DNA of 64,000 nt from Paenibacillus foliorum. GTDB taxonomy: Bacteria; Bacillota; Bacilli; Paenibacillales; NBRC-103111. Where the stretch lies: contig NZ_WHOD01000070.1 of NCBI RefSeq assembly GCF_013141765.1, forward strand, positions 372,001 to 436,000, given 5' to 3'. Made by a program: the position numbers and the translations under genes. This document shows, piece after piece, positions 1 through 8,255 of this stretch; the stretch's first letter is position 1; every line of letters begins with the position of its first letter. The notes under the pieces were generated by a model that was not told where the DNA came from, did no database searches, and worked only from the letters and a program-made list of their open reading frames with translations.

Positions 1-19
1 TCAATTCGAGTGAAGTTAT

Positions 20-254
20 GTGTTGGGGGTAGGTGGCAAAAAGAGCCTCGGTTGATGAAAAGGCTGGGGCGGCTGCGGGCTGAAGTCGAAGTTTCTCCGA
101 TCGCTGTTGTCAGCTTGTTGTTATTAATTATTACCTTTTTCAAAGGTAACAACAAGCTGACAAAGGCGACCACTATAGTTTCTCCGAAACTTCACTTCAC
201 CCTCCGCCGCCCCATCTTTCAACGGGGCTAATTGCAAGACCTAGCCCCCAACAC
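20..254. repeat. Long imperfect inverted repeat, MITE-like
   Basis: The outer arms GTGTTGGGGGTAGGT (20-34) and ACCTAGCCCCCAACAC (239-254) are inverted copies. Inside them GGGGCGGC pairs with GCCGCCCC, GAAGTTTC with GAAACTTC, and at the centre a perfect 17-bp arm pair flanks about 23 nt (TTGTCAGCTTGTTGTTA and its complement). Together they would fold into one long hairpin about 235 nt in length. No transposase is present. It could be a miniature transposable element or a large structured intergenic repeat; other copies in the genome would settle this. The open frame across it is explained by the palindrome and is not called as a gene. Confidence 0.6.
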
Positions 255-277
255 AAATAGTGTGTTGGTAGAGATCA

Positions 278-309
278 GGAGCTTGACCTTTACCTGCTGG
301 TCAAGCTCC
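278..309. other. Perfect 11-bp hairpin, no T-run
   Basis: GGAGCTTGACC and GGTCAAGCTCC flank a 10-nt loop. No T-run follows on either strand, so a classical intrinsic terminator is not supported. It lies downstream of aroE on the minus strand. Confidence 0.4.
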
Positions 310-318
310 GTACCCTTA

Positions 319-395
319 TAAACCATAAAACTTAAACCATAAACCATAAAACTTAAACCAAAAAGCTTAAACCATAAAACATAAAAAAACTTAAA
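319..395. repeat. AT-rich tandem repeat (AAACCATAAAACTT-like units)
   Basis: Degenerate copies of AAACCATAAAACTTAAACC run between the hairpin and the end of aroE. This looks like simple-sequence expansion with no coding potential. Confidence 0.55.
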
Positions 396-397
396 GA

Positions 398-1255
398 TTA
401 CTCATTAAACGAGTCAATAACGACCTGACGCATAGCGGCGGTCGGAGCAGCGACTCCAGTCCAATATTCAAAGGCATAAGCCCCTTGATAAATAAACATC
501 CCTAAGCCGCTGTGAATTTTAGCGCCGCGAGCTTCGGATTCCCTCAGAAACCGCGTAATAATCGGATTATAGACGAGATCGCTGACAACGAGATGGTCAC
601 CGATTAACGATGTATCCATAGGGACAGCATCCTCATTCGGATGCATACCAAGAGATGTATTGTTAACGATCAGACTCACATCACTAACTACCTCGGATAT
701 TTCATCCAAGCCAATACCGCTGGTGGAAGTAAATTCGGACATCGTACGTGCCAGCTCATCTGCTTTTTCACGTGTGCGGTTAGCAAAGTAAATGTGCGTT
801 GCGCCTTCCTTAGCAAGAGCATAGCCCACACCGCGAGCAGCGCCGCCGGCTCCGATCATTAGTACCTTTTTACCGTTCAAATCTATTCCGGTTTCTTCCT
901 TTAGGGAACGCACATAACCTATTCCATCTGTATTATATCCGATCAAGCGACCGTTATCGTTAACAATTGTATTGACTGCACCAACAATTCGGGCTCCCTC
1001 GTCGATCTCGTCCATAAAGTTCATTACTTCTAACTTATGAGGGATCGTTACGTTGACTCCACGAAATTGCAAAGCTCGGATTCCATTCACTGCATCCTTC
1101 AACTGACCTGGCAATATATGAAAAGCCGCATAAGCCGCATTGAGACCTGCTTCTTCAAAAGCGCGGTTTAACATAATCGGCGATTTGGAATGACGAATCG
1201 GATCCCCGAATACAGCATACATAATCGTGTGACTGTCCAGCCTGTGTTTCCCCAT
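398..1255 (-). CDS. aroE: Shikimate dehydrogenase AroE
   Basis: Catalyses NADPH-dependent reduction of 3-dehydroshikimate to shikimate in the cytosol, within the aromatic amino acid pathway. The 285-residue length is typical. The N-terminal substrate domain shows GDPIRHSKSP, with the SKSP shikimate-binding motif, then NVTIPHK with the catalytic lysine. GAVNTIV and YNTDGIGY follow, and a Rossmann GAGGAARGVGYAL motif sits near residue 138. The ATG at 1255 has GGGAG upstream at wide spacing, so the exact start is uncertain. It follows yqeG and yqeH on the same strand, an order common in Bacillales (yqeG-yqeH-aroE-yqeI). Here a 176-bp repeat separates it from yqeH. Confidence 0.95.
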   Translation of the reverse strand: MGKHRLDSHTIMYAVFGDPIRHSKSPIMLNRAFEEAGLNAAYAAFHILPGQLKDAVNGIRALQFRGVNVTIPHKLEVMNFMDEIDEGARIVGAVNTIVNDNGRLIGYNTDGIGYVRSLKEETGIDLNGKKVLMIGAGGAARGVGYALAKEGATHIYFANRTREKADELARTMSEFTSTSGIGLDEISEVVSDVSLIVNNTSLGMHPNEDAVPMDTSLIGDHLVVSDLVYNPIITRFLRESEARGAKIHSGLGMFIYQGAYAFEYWTGVAAPTAAMRQVVIDSFNE

Positions 1256-1284
1256 AGCTTTTCTTCAGCTCCCGTTCCCTTTAA

Positions 1285-1460
1285 GAGGTTGTTCAAAAAG
1301 TCCCCTTTTGATCACGAAGGATCTCAGGAAGCGTATTTGGCACGAATCTTGCATTCAGGCTCGAAGTCCGGTGCTCATTTAGGTTTTCCTAAACTCCACT
1401 CCTCCTTCTTCACCTTCTTGCAACCTTCTCGGTGCTGAAAAGCCGACTTTTTGAACTCTT
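1285..1460. mobile_element. MITE-like element with terminal inverted repeats
   Basis: The left end is AAGAGGTTGTTCAAAAAGTC. The right end, read on the other strand, begins AAGAGTTCAAAAAGTC and continues GGCTTTT. The ends share TTCAAAAAGTC followed by two bases and CTTTT. The roughly 176-bp interior has no believable gene. From memory, very similar sequences recur between genes in Paenibacillus, but I could not check. It fills almost the whole gap between yqeH and aroE, so it would be transcribed with that block. Confidence 0.6.
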
Positions 1461-1463
1461 ACC

Positions 1464-2585
1464 CTATATGATCGAATCACGAACAGCAACTTTCACGCCT
1501 TTAGGAGCATGGATCATCAAATCCGCACCCACATCGCTGTTCACCTTAATCCACCCCAAACCCGAGATAGACACGTCATAAAGCTTGCCCTTCGGAATCC
1601 GCACAGGATGCTTCGTCAGCTTAGGCAATAGCTCTAACGCTTCTCGTGAAGGAGGTGCAAGCAGCTCTCCCTTGTGCTCATCGTACAGCTCATCGGCCTT
1701 ATCCAGCTTCGTACGGTGCACTCCCATCCCATTAGATACGAAGAATGTGAAGGACTGCCTTGCGCCTTGTACAAAATCAAAACGGACTAGGCTGCCAAAA
1801 AACACCGTTTGCCGTTCATTCAATTGAAACACCAATGGCTTCACAGGCTTGTCTGGCATTAGCTTCTGTAAATCCTGCTTATTGACCAGCTCGGTTAACC
1901 TATGTGGATACACAATACCCGGCGTATCAATGATGAAGGTTCCATCTTCCATAGGAATTTTCACCAAATCCAACGTTGTCCCCGGGTACTGAGATGTCGT
2001 AAGTTCAGAATCAAGGTCACTGTAATCACGGATTAAGCGGTTAATCAAAGTTGACTTGCCGACATTCGTTGCTCCCACAACATAAATATCACGCCCACCT
2101 CTGTGCTCATCCAAGGCTGCGATCACACGATCAAAGCCCATATTTTGCTTAGCTGAGCATAGCACCACTTCAACAACTTTTATGCCGAAATCCTTAGCCT
2201 GCTTGCGCACCCAATTGACGATTTTATTAAAATTGGTCACCTTTGGCAAAAGATCGATTTTATTGACGCACAGCACAACCGGATTATCGCCCACAAAACG
2301 CGGCAAACCACTGATCAAGCTGCCTTCAAAGTCGAAAATATCGACAATGTTAACCACCAATGACTTCGTGTGGCCAACATGACTCAATAATTTTAGAAAG
2401 TCATCATGGTTAAGTGTAATTCCTGACGATTCATTGTAATTCTTAATACGGAAGCACCGTTGGCAAATGACCGGCGTACGTTCCAATGCTTGAGGCGGCA
2501 CATAGCCTAGCTTTTCAGAGCTTTCGGTTTGCAGCTTGACGCCACAGCCGGCACAGCCTGTTTGTTCAGATTGCAATTCTGTCAT
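1464..2585 (-). CDS. yqeH: Ribosome-biogenesis GTPase YqeH
   Basis: Circularly permuted GTPase needed for 30S subunit assembly in Bacillus. An N-terminal zinc finger (CAGC near residue 11 and CQRC near residue 41) comes first. The G motifs then appear in permuted order: NKIDLLP (G4), a SAKQN-type G5, GATNVGKSTLINRL (G1, P-loop) and DTPGI (G3). The 373-residue length is normal. The ATG at 2585 has AAGGTAGG upstream, and yqeG ends 7 bp before it, so the two are probably translationally close. The C-terminal region (about 100 residues) matches the usual YqeH tail. Confidence 0.95.
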   Translation of the reverse strand: MTELQSEQTGCAGCGVKLQTESSEKLGYVPPQALERTPVICQRCFRIKNYNESSGITLNHDDFLKLLSHVGHTKSLVVNIVDIFDFEGSLISGLPRFVGDNPVVLCVNKIDLLPKVTNFNKIVNWVRKQAKDFGIKVVEVVLCSAKQNMGFDRVIAALDEHRGGRDIYVVGATNVGKSTLINRLIRDYSDLDSELTTSQYPGTTLDLVKIPMEDGTFIIDTPGIVYPHRLTELVNKQDLQKLMPDKPVKPLVFQLNERQTVFFGSLVRFDFVQGARQSFTFFVSNGMGVHRTKLDKADELYDEHKGELLAPPSREALELLPKLTKHPVRIPKGKLYDVSISGLGWIKVNSDVGADLMIHAPKGVKVAVRDSII

Positions 2586-2592
2586 GGTATAC

Positions 2593-3090
2593 CTACCTTT
2601 TCATCCAAGTTAAAGCAGCCTTTTCCAGCGAGCGATTGATCACTTTAGTAAAAAAGCCTTCATCTCGCTTAGCTATCGGTAAAACTAAAATCGTATACAA
2701 CCCCATCCGGTTACCGCCCAATACATCCGTCATCATTTGATCCCCTATCACCGCCGCCTGCTCCGGCCTCATGTTCATCATCGACAAGGCTCTGCGGAAT
2801 GAGGCGCTTGTTGGCTTTTTTGCACGGTAAATAAAGGGCAGAGACAATGGCTCGGCAAATTTGGAAACGCGCAGTCTGTTATTATTGGACACAATGACTA
2901 CTTGAAATCCGATCTGTGCGACAACCTTCAGCCAATCGATCAGCTCAGGTGTAGCTAATGGCGCTTTAGCCCCGACCAGCGTATTATCCAGATCCGTAAT
3001 GATGCCGCGCACTCCTTGTTCCCAAAGAGCGTTCAAGTCAATGTCGTAAATTGTGTTTACTTGTAAACGGGGTAGCAGCTTATTTAGCAA
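2593..3090 (-). CDS. yqeG: HAD-superfamily phosphatase YqeG
   Basis: Small HAD-type phosphatase of the YqeG family. Its physiological substrate is not certain, but conserved linkage to yqeH suggests a ribosome-related or housekeeping role. HAD motif I is IITDLDNTLVG near residue 30, motif II is VSNN, and GDQMMTDVLGGN supplies the C-terminal acidic motif. I place the start at a TTG (3090) giving MLNKLLPRLQVNT, 6 nt after GAGGTG and matching the usual N-terminus of the family. A GTG at 3099 lies inside that ribosome site and is less likely. The gene heads the yqeG-yqeH-aroE block. Confidence 0.88.
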   Translation of the reverse strand: MLNKLLPRLQVNTIYDIDLNALWEQGVRGIITDLDNTLVGAKAPLATPELIDWLKVVAQIGFQVVIVSNNNRLRVSKFAEPLSLPFIYRAKKPTSASFRRALSMMNMRPEQAAVIGDQMMTDVLGGNRMGLYTILVLPIAKRDEGFFTKVINRSLEKAALTWMKR

Positions 3091-3301
3091 CGAATTCACC
3101 TCAAGAACTAGCTCATATACGTCAAACTATACCATATATGTGCTTTTTGTTGCAAAAACCCGAATAATATATTTTACTTTACAAAGCCTATTCATGCAAT
3201 CTACTACTATGTTCTCCACATCACTTGAAATATGAACTTGCTGCATATATCAGCCATTTTGCTATAATAGATAGACATAAACATATAAGAAGGTGCATGT
3301 G

Positions 3302-3712
3302 ATGGAAGATTATCAGCTGGTTGCCTATAAATTCCGGGAAATTAAAAATACACTCACATCTTTTTTGACGCAGGTTTTGCCACACTATCAGATTTCACCC
3401 ATTATGATGTATACGCTAGAATTTCTCCGCAAACATCCTGAATGCAGAGCCATTGATCTTGCAAACGAATTTGGCTTGACGCGAGGTGCTGTAACTCAGC
3501 TTTTGGACAGGCTGGAGCTGCAAGGCCTTGTTGTTCGCAAGCCTCATCCGACTAGCCGCAGAAGCTTGCATATTCATATTACTGAAAAAGGCTATGAGCG
3601 GTTAGATGCAATCATCCATACGTACAATAATAAAATCGAACAATTGTTTACCAACTATTCTTCAGAAGAACTAGCCAAGCTAAGAGAGCTATTATCCAAA
3701 ATGTCTTTATGA
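3302..3712 (+). CDS. MarR-family transcriptional regulator
   Basis: Winged-helix regulator of about 136 residues. The segment IDLANEFGLTRGAVTQLLDRLE is the recognition helix region (about residues 52-73), and the wing follows at VRKPHPTSRRSLHIHITEKG. These proteins bind DNA as dimers and usually repress a neighbouring gene until a small ligand binds. The ATG at 3302 is preferred because AAGAAGG lies 8 nt upstream; a GTG at 3293 overlaps that site. A TATAAT at 3263-3268 is a likely -10 element. The SDR gene 137 bp downstream is the probable target, because its promoter contains a MarR-like dyad. Confidence 0.85.
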   Translation: MEDYQLVAYKFREIKNTLTSFLTQVLPHYQISPIMMYTLEFLRKHPECRAIDLANEFGLTRGAVTQLLDRLELQGLVVRKPHPTSRRSLHIHITEKGYERLDAIIHTYNNKIEQLFTNYSSEELAKLRELLSKMSL

Positions 3713-3739
3713 ACCAAACGAACTATGCGGCTTCATATT

Positions 3740-3771
3740 AAAGACTCCGATCCCCGATCAGGAGTCTTTTT
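3740..3771 (+). terminator. Intrinsic terminator after the marR gene
   Basis: AAAGACTCC and GGAGTCTTT form a stem around a 12-nt loop, followed by TTTT. It ends the MarR transcript before the SDR promoter. Confidence 0.8.
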
Positions 3772-3776
3772 GTATC

Positions 3777-3820
3777 TTGACACAACATGTTTAACAAGTA
3801 TATTGTATAGTTATTAAACA
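3777..3820 (+). promoter_or_regulatory. Promoter with overlapping MarR-like operator
   Basis: TTGACA (3777-3782) is an exact -35 box, with TATTGT 18 nt later as the -10. An inverted repeat, TGTTTAACAA (3788-3797) and TTATTAAACA (3811-3820), has 9 of 10 positions complementary and covers the spacer and -10. This is where a MarR dimer would block transcription of the SDR gene. Confidence 0.6.
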
Positions 3821-3851
3821 ATAATAACATAGAACGTAGGGAGAGTGTTTG

Positions 3852-4691
3852 ATGAGCAAAACGATATTTATCACTGGAGCTTCATCAGGTGTTGGACTGG
3901 CAACCGCTTTGAAATTAGCCAACAGCGGCTGGAACGTATATGCTGGAACCCGGCATTTGAACCGTGATCAGGAGCAGTATGCTTACCAAGAAAACCTTCG
4001 TTTTCTTGAAGTTGATGTAACGGATCCAAAGTCTCAACAAGCAGCACTTGAAGTAATTGAACAAGAGCAAGTTCATCTTGATGTATTGTTTTGCAATGCT
4101 GGTTTTGGATTTTTACGAGCTTTAGGTCAAGCGACAATTGAAGATATTCAACGTGTGCTCGATACCAATCTATACGGCGTTATTCATTCCATTCAAGCGG
4201 CCCTCCCTATGCTGCGCAAAGCGGACTCCGGACACATCATAGCCACTTCAAGTGTTGGCGGACTAGTTGGGCAGCCTTTGAATGAAATCTACTGTGCAAG
4301 CAAATTTGCTTTAGAAGGACTATTAGAGAGTATGGCTACTTACTATAAGCCTCTATTTAATATCGATATCACTTTAGTTGAACCAGGTGCTATAGCGACT
4401 AATTTTGCCAATACCGTTTTGGGAGATATGAAAAAAACAGGCGGAATTCTGGATGATGAATATAAGCCAATAGTTGAAAGCTACATCGAAGCTTTCTCCC
4501 AAAGAAACGTTGAGCCGCAAAGCGCTGAATCTGTAGCAGAGGTCGTGCTGGACTTATTACAGATGGAAACAAAGCCCTTGCGGCTCCGCACCTCGGAACG
4601 AGCTGAATTATTCGTAAGCCATAAAGTTGCATCCGATCCAAGTGGTCTACAAGGGATCACAACTACGCGTAAGCTTCAGCTAAACATGTAA
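3852..4691 (+). CDS. Short-chain dehydrogenase/reductase (SDR)
   Basis: NAD(P)-dependent oxidoreductase of the classical SDR type, 279 residues. The N-terminal Rossmann motif is TGASSGVG (about residues 8-15), then LFCNAGFG, a catalytic serine in ATSSVGG and the YCASK catalytic motif near residue 155. The substrate is unknown; this group includes oxidoreductases acting on ketones and lipophilic aldehydes. The ATG at 3852 lies 6 nt after GGGAGAG; a TTG at 3849 is less likely. It is probably repressed by the adjacent MarR protein through the dyad in its promoter. Confidence 0.88.
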   Translation: MSKTIFITGASSGVGLATALKLANSGWNVYAGTRHLNRDQEQYAYQENLRFLEVDVTDPKSQQAALEVIEQEQVHLDVLFCNAGFGFLRALGQATIEDIQRVLDTNLYGVIHSIQAALPMLRKADSGHIIATSSVGGLVGQPLNEIYCASKFALEGLLESMATYYKPLFNIDITLVEPGAIATNFANTVLGDMKKTGGILDDEYKPIVESYIEAFSQRNVEPQSAESVAEVVLDLLQMETKPLRLRTSERAELFVSHKVASDPSGLQGITTTRKLQLNM

Positions 4692-4696
4692 ATAAA

Positions 4697-4736
4697 TTGA
4701 AACCCCATCGCAGATCTTTCCACGATGGGGTTTCAA
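4697..4736. terminator. Bidirectional terminator between convergent genes
   Basis: A perfect 14-bp stem, TTGAAACCCCATCG with CGATGGGGTTTCAA, encloses a 12-nt loop. It lies between the plus-strand SDR and the minus-strand transglutaminase gene and can serve both. Confidence 0.75.
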
Positions 4737-4770
4737 TATTTAAGAACTGTATAAATTATTTCCGGTGTTC

Positions 4771-7005
4771 TTATACCTGTGAGCGCAGCTTTTCAACAAG
4801 CTGTGAAGTACTCTGCCAATCCTCTTCCGTAATTTCAGCTCTGCTGTATTTGGCTTTCTCGAAGATGAACAACACCTGCTCCAAGTCCGCTTTCAGCCAT
4901 TTACTCTGCTTCGACCATCTGCGTACAGCTTCACGAAGTGTTTCATGCTCTAGTCTCGTATATCCTTTACGACGGCATATACGCAGCATCCGTTCGCATT
5001 CCACGATTACTTTCTGCTTTAACAACGACGCACGCCGGCGTTCAAGCTTTTCGCGAATCAGTTCAATTACCTGCAGCCTCCAAATAATGAAACCAGCTAA
5101 TGCCGCAAACAATAGAATGATTACACCAATCCCAGCCGCTTGACCTGTATTGTAAAATCCGTTGGACTCCTCTGTCTCAGCTGCTGCATCAGGCAGTGTC
5201 GCAGGATCAAAGGAAAGCTCTTGCTCTGGTATAGCACGTGGAAGCACAAAGCCAGAGGTCGGCTCAAACGGTATCCATCCTATCCCGCTGAAATAGACTT
5301 CAACCCATGAGTGCGCATCCGCATTCCGAACGGTGTATACACCAGCCCCATCGGGATCTACAAGCCCTTGGTCGCCCATTGAATACATCATTTCCTCTTG
5401 TATTGGAGATAAGCCGGAGGCATACCCTTTCACCCAACGGGTAGGCAAGCCTACTGATCGTGAGAGCACCGCCATCGCCGAGGAATAATAATCGCAGTAG
5501 CCCTCCTTAATTTCAAACAAAAAGCGGTCGACAAAATCTCGGCTGCGCCCTTTGCTAAGATCCGGTTTGTTCGTGTACGGATACTTTTCGCGTAAGTATT
5601 GTTCAATTTTTTTGGCTTTATCGTACGGATTTGGTGAATCCTTAGTAATATCCGCAGCTAATTGCCTTACACGGTTCGGCACATTCTCGGGTACCTGGAG
5701 ATAAGGCGCAAGCTCCGCGCGGTTAGGCAGCTCCAACGGCGCAAGACGTAAAGCTTCTTCATCGATGATAGGCATCTGGGATACTAACGTGTATGACTTC
5801 GGATAAGCAGGCTGCCGCTGTTCATTGAAACGAAGCTCAGACTGTCCCGGAGCCCATAGGATGGAATCAAGTCCAGCTTTGGCACCGTTTAAATCGACTA
5901 CCTTTTGAGCGGTGAACGCCCCAAACAGCACAGGGTATTTTTCTTCGGATAGCATGGTAATATTCTGAGTAATCTCAAACGTTTTTAACGGACTTCCGGC
6001 TGACCGCGGATCCGATGGAAGAATATTGTCTGAACGCACTCCTACGGTTGTAGCACGTTTGTCACTGTCGCTTGCTTCCCAGCCTTTACCGCTATACAAA
6101 GACCTTGTTTCGCCTCTCCAGTAGCTGCGATGTGTCGTATCTACAGACATAACCGGCGTATAATCGTATTCAAAGCCGCCTCCAAGTGAAGCATCGCTCC
6201 GACTGTAGCCTGAAGATGCATCACTGCCTGCAGATGATGGAGCCGCCTCAATACCTTTTCCTGTAGTAAAGTTAACAGGCTCTCCGCGGAAATTACGCCA
6301 TGCGGTATAAGGGTCAGTCAGGAGAGGGTTAACCTCAGGCATAACGGATCCGAATACCAAGGTTAAACTGACCAGTGAAATTACAGGCACTGCAATAGAG
6401 GTTGGGTAGTCAGCCAAATAACTCCAGGTATTCGGATCTTTTTTGCGCAGCTGCTGAAAATGGCACAGAATCAACAGAAATAATCCACAGCCCACTGTCA
6501 TAGCCACCTGCGGCCATAAATAGACGGTTGAGAATGAATCTCGAATACACATACCAAGCACACCGATGATCATTAGCGCATAAACACGCCACTTCACCTC
6601 GACCCACCAGATTAAGGTCAAATAAATGACCCAAGCGCTAAGACTGAACCATAAATAAGGCGTGAGCTGATACAAGTTCAAAAATAGCTTCGAAGAGAAA
6701 AAACTGCTCAATGACATTTCTTCAATCACATTGTACTGGATAAGGACACGAACATTTATGGTAATTAGTACAATCAGTTGAATAAGTCCGCGAAAAAGCC
6801 AATGAAGTTTAGGGATATGCTCCAAAAGAAAGGTTGCAAGAAGCGCAAGTTCAACAATTAGGATCGTTTCCGGAAGCCACGTGCCCTCCTCCTTTGAAAT
6901 CCAAATTACAATCTGATACAAGATCAGACCTACTAGCAGGGCGGTTAATCGGTGGGTCCAATTCTGCCACAGGAGCTTCTGCCACCAAGTAGTGGTTTCG
7001 TTCAT
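4771..7005 (-). CDS. TgpA-like membrane transglutaminase (DUF3488 domain)
   Basis: Membrane protein of about 744 residues. The N-terminal third has six or so hydrophobic helices (DUF3488/TgpA type). A large extracytoplasmic region follows with a transglutaminase-like core: GYCDYYSSAM carries the Cys and HSWVEVYFSGIGW the His. WIPFEPTSGF stands where the family usually has an Asp-Pro-Thr motif, so the acidic triad residue here appears to be Glu. One more helix (IGVIILLFAALAGFIIW) precedes a cytoplasmic DUF4129-like tail. The ATG at 7005 is chosen because it overlaps the stop of the DUF58 gene (ATGA) and gives MNETTTWWQK. It belongs to a MoxR-DUF58-TgpA operon; the substrate is unknown. Confidence 0.88.
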   Translation of the reverse strand: MNETTTWWQKLLWQNWTHRLTALLVGLILYQIVIWISKEEGTWLPETILIVELALLATFLLEHIPKLHWLFRGLIQLIVLITINVRVLIQYNVIEEMSLSSFFSSKLFLNLYQLTPYLWFSLSAWVIYLTLIWWVEVKWRVYALMIIGVLGMCIRDSFSTVYLWPQVAMTVGCGLFLLILCHFQQLRKKDPNTWSYLADYPTSIAVPVISLVSLTLVFGSVMPEVNPLLTDPYTAWRNFRGEPVNFTTGKGIEAAPSSAGSDASSGYSRSDASLGGGFEYDYTPVMSVDTTHRSYWRGETRSLYSGKGWEASDSDKRATTVGVRSDNILPSDPRSAGSPLKTFEITQNITMLSEEKYPVLFGAFTAQKVVDLNGAKAGLDSILWAPGQSELRFNEQRQPAYPKSYTLVSQMPIIDEEALRLAPLELPNRAELAPYLQVPENVPNRVRQLAADITKDSPNPYDKAKKIEQYLREKYPYTNKPDLSKGRSRDFVDRFLFEIKEGYCDYYSSAMAVLSRSVGLPTRWVKGYASGLSPIQEEMMYSMGDQGLVDPDGAGVYTVRNADAHSWVEVYFSGIGWIPFEPTSGFVLPRAIPEQELSFDPATLPDAAAETEESNGFYNTGQAAGIGVIILLFAALAGFIIWRLQVIELIREKLERRRASLLKQKVIVECERMLRICRRKGYTRLEHETLREAVRRWSKQSKWLKADLEQVLFIFEKAKYSRAEITEEDWQSTSQLVEKLRSQV

Positions 7006-8255
7006 CCGTTTCGCCCTCCCAACACAACAGGCAGCTCTTGCAATGAGCCGACTGCATAGCCTACTACTCCGAGCGAATGCAGTTGACGCAGCCATTTATC
7101 CTTGTCGTCCTGTTCCGAGCAAATCCATAGATGGCAAGGATTTAACTGTAGCTGCTTAAGCCAGCTGAAAATGGGCAGAAGAGCATCGCCATGAATGGGT
7201 GTAATCAATGCTACGAAGCTGCCTGGCACCAGAGTTTGCGCCTTCTCCCTCAAAACTTGTTTAAGCGAGTAAGTACCGTCCGCTTCCACATGTATAAAAT
7301 GCTGCTGTACGGCTTTTAATTGATTTCTCCCTGGTCTAGGCTCATAATACACATCGTCTGACCCTGTTGAAACTAGACCCAACGCTAAACCTCGGCCTGA
7401 CCCATATTGGAACAATGAAGCCGCTATAGACACCGCAAGCTCGAATTGCTCAGTATCCTTATAGGTCTTGCGTTGCCGATCTAAAACCAAATAGCTCTTC
7501 GGCAAGGATTCCCTCTCGAATTCCTTCGATTTCCATGTTCCCGTCTTAGCTGTTGCATTCCAGTGAATCCGCGATAAACGATCACCATACATATATTCCC
7601 GCACTCCGTTAATTTGAGTTGTTTCACGTACAGCGCGGGTAGTTGTTGAGTGGTGGTTCGTCCCCTTCATCATCTGATGGAACTGGTGCCATTCACGGAT
7701 AGGAACGGTTTGTGGCAGAACAACAAAACTATGGGGAAGGTTCAGCATGCCGCCATGCTCGAACAAACCGAATATATCTTCGGTAACACATTCTGTAGAA
7801 CCAAAGGAGTAGAAACCTCGGCGAAGTGATGGAGTTCGATATTCCAATTCGCCGCGGCGGCGCCAGTCAGGCACCATAGTTGCCTCGAAGACCAGCTCGC
7901 TTCCATTTTTGTGAAACAGACGATCTTTGACAAAAATATAAGGCATCGGCCAAAACCCGGGAATTTGCAGTTGTATGGATACTCCTAGTGTACTGCCGGC
8001 TTCCAGCATATTGCTATGCTCCATGTTTTGCAGATTTCTTACACCCTGCGTACGTTTGATGCCGCTCCATTGCCCAAGAAGCAGATAAATACTTAATACC
8101 AACATAATAACGAAGAGCATAAGCGCCAGCTTGCCGCCTTGAAACAGTAAAAATCCAAGACTGCCGACAAAGCTAATTAATACTGCCCAAAATTGTTTGC
8201 TCAAACGGGGAATTTCAGTAAGCTTTTGTACGATCGATTCCCTCATCATACTCAC
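7002..8255 (-). CDS. DUF58 protein, partner of MoxR ATPase
   Basis: Protein of about 417 residues with two hydrophobic helices at the N-terminus (about 22-60). The conserved DUF58 signature REYMYGDRLSRIHWNATAKT lies near residue 220, followed by a vWA-like C-terminal part. DUF58 proteins are nearly always encoded with a MoxR AAA+ ATPase and often with a transglutaminase, as here, and may assemble or mature an envelope complex. The start overlaps the MoxR stop by 4 bp and the stop overlaps the next start by 4 bp, so translation is probably coupled across all three genes. Confidence 0.9.
   Translation of the reverse strand: MSMMRESIVQKLTEIPRLSKQFWAVLISFVGSLGFLLFQGGKLALMLFVIMLVLSIYLLLGQWSGIKRTQGVRNLQNMEHSNMLEAGSTLGVSIQLQIPGFWPMPYIFVKDRLFHKNGSELVFEATMVPDWRRRGELEYRTPSLRRGFYSFGSTECVTEDIFGLFEHGGMLNLPHSFVVLPQTVPIREWHQFHQMMKGTNHHSTTTRAVRETTQINGVREYMYGDRLSRIHWNATAKTGTWKSKEFERESLPKSYLVLDRQRKTYKDTEQFELAVSIAASLFQYGSGRGLALGLVSTGSDDVYYEPRPGRNQLKAVQQHFIHVEADGTYSLKQVLREKAQTLVPGSFVALITPIHGDALLPIFSWLKQLQLNPCHLWICSEQDDKDKWLRQLHSLGVVGYAVGSLQELPVVLGGRNG

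Noticed and set aside
10..231. Plus-strand open frame at the left edge
   Set aside because: It lies within the long inverted repeat and shows no ribosome site or family features.
278..309. Terminator of the aroE transcript
   Set aside because: A strong stem but no T-run on either strand; listed only as a hairpin.
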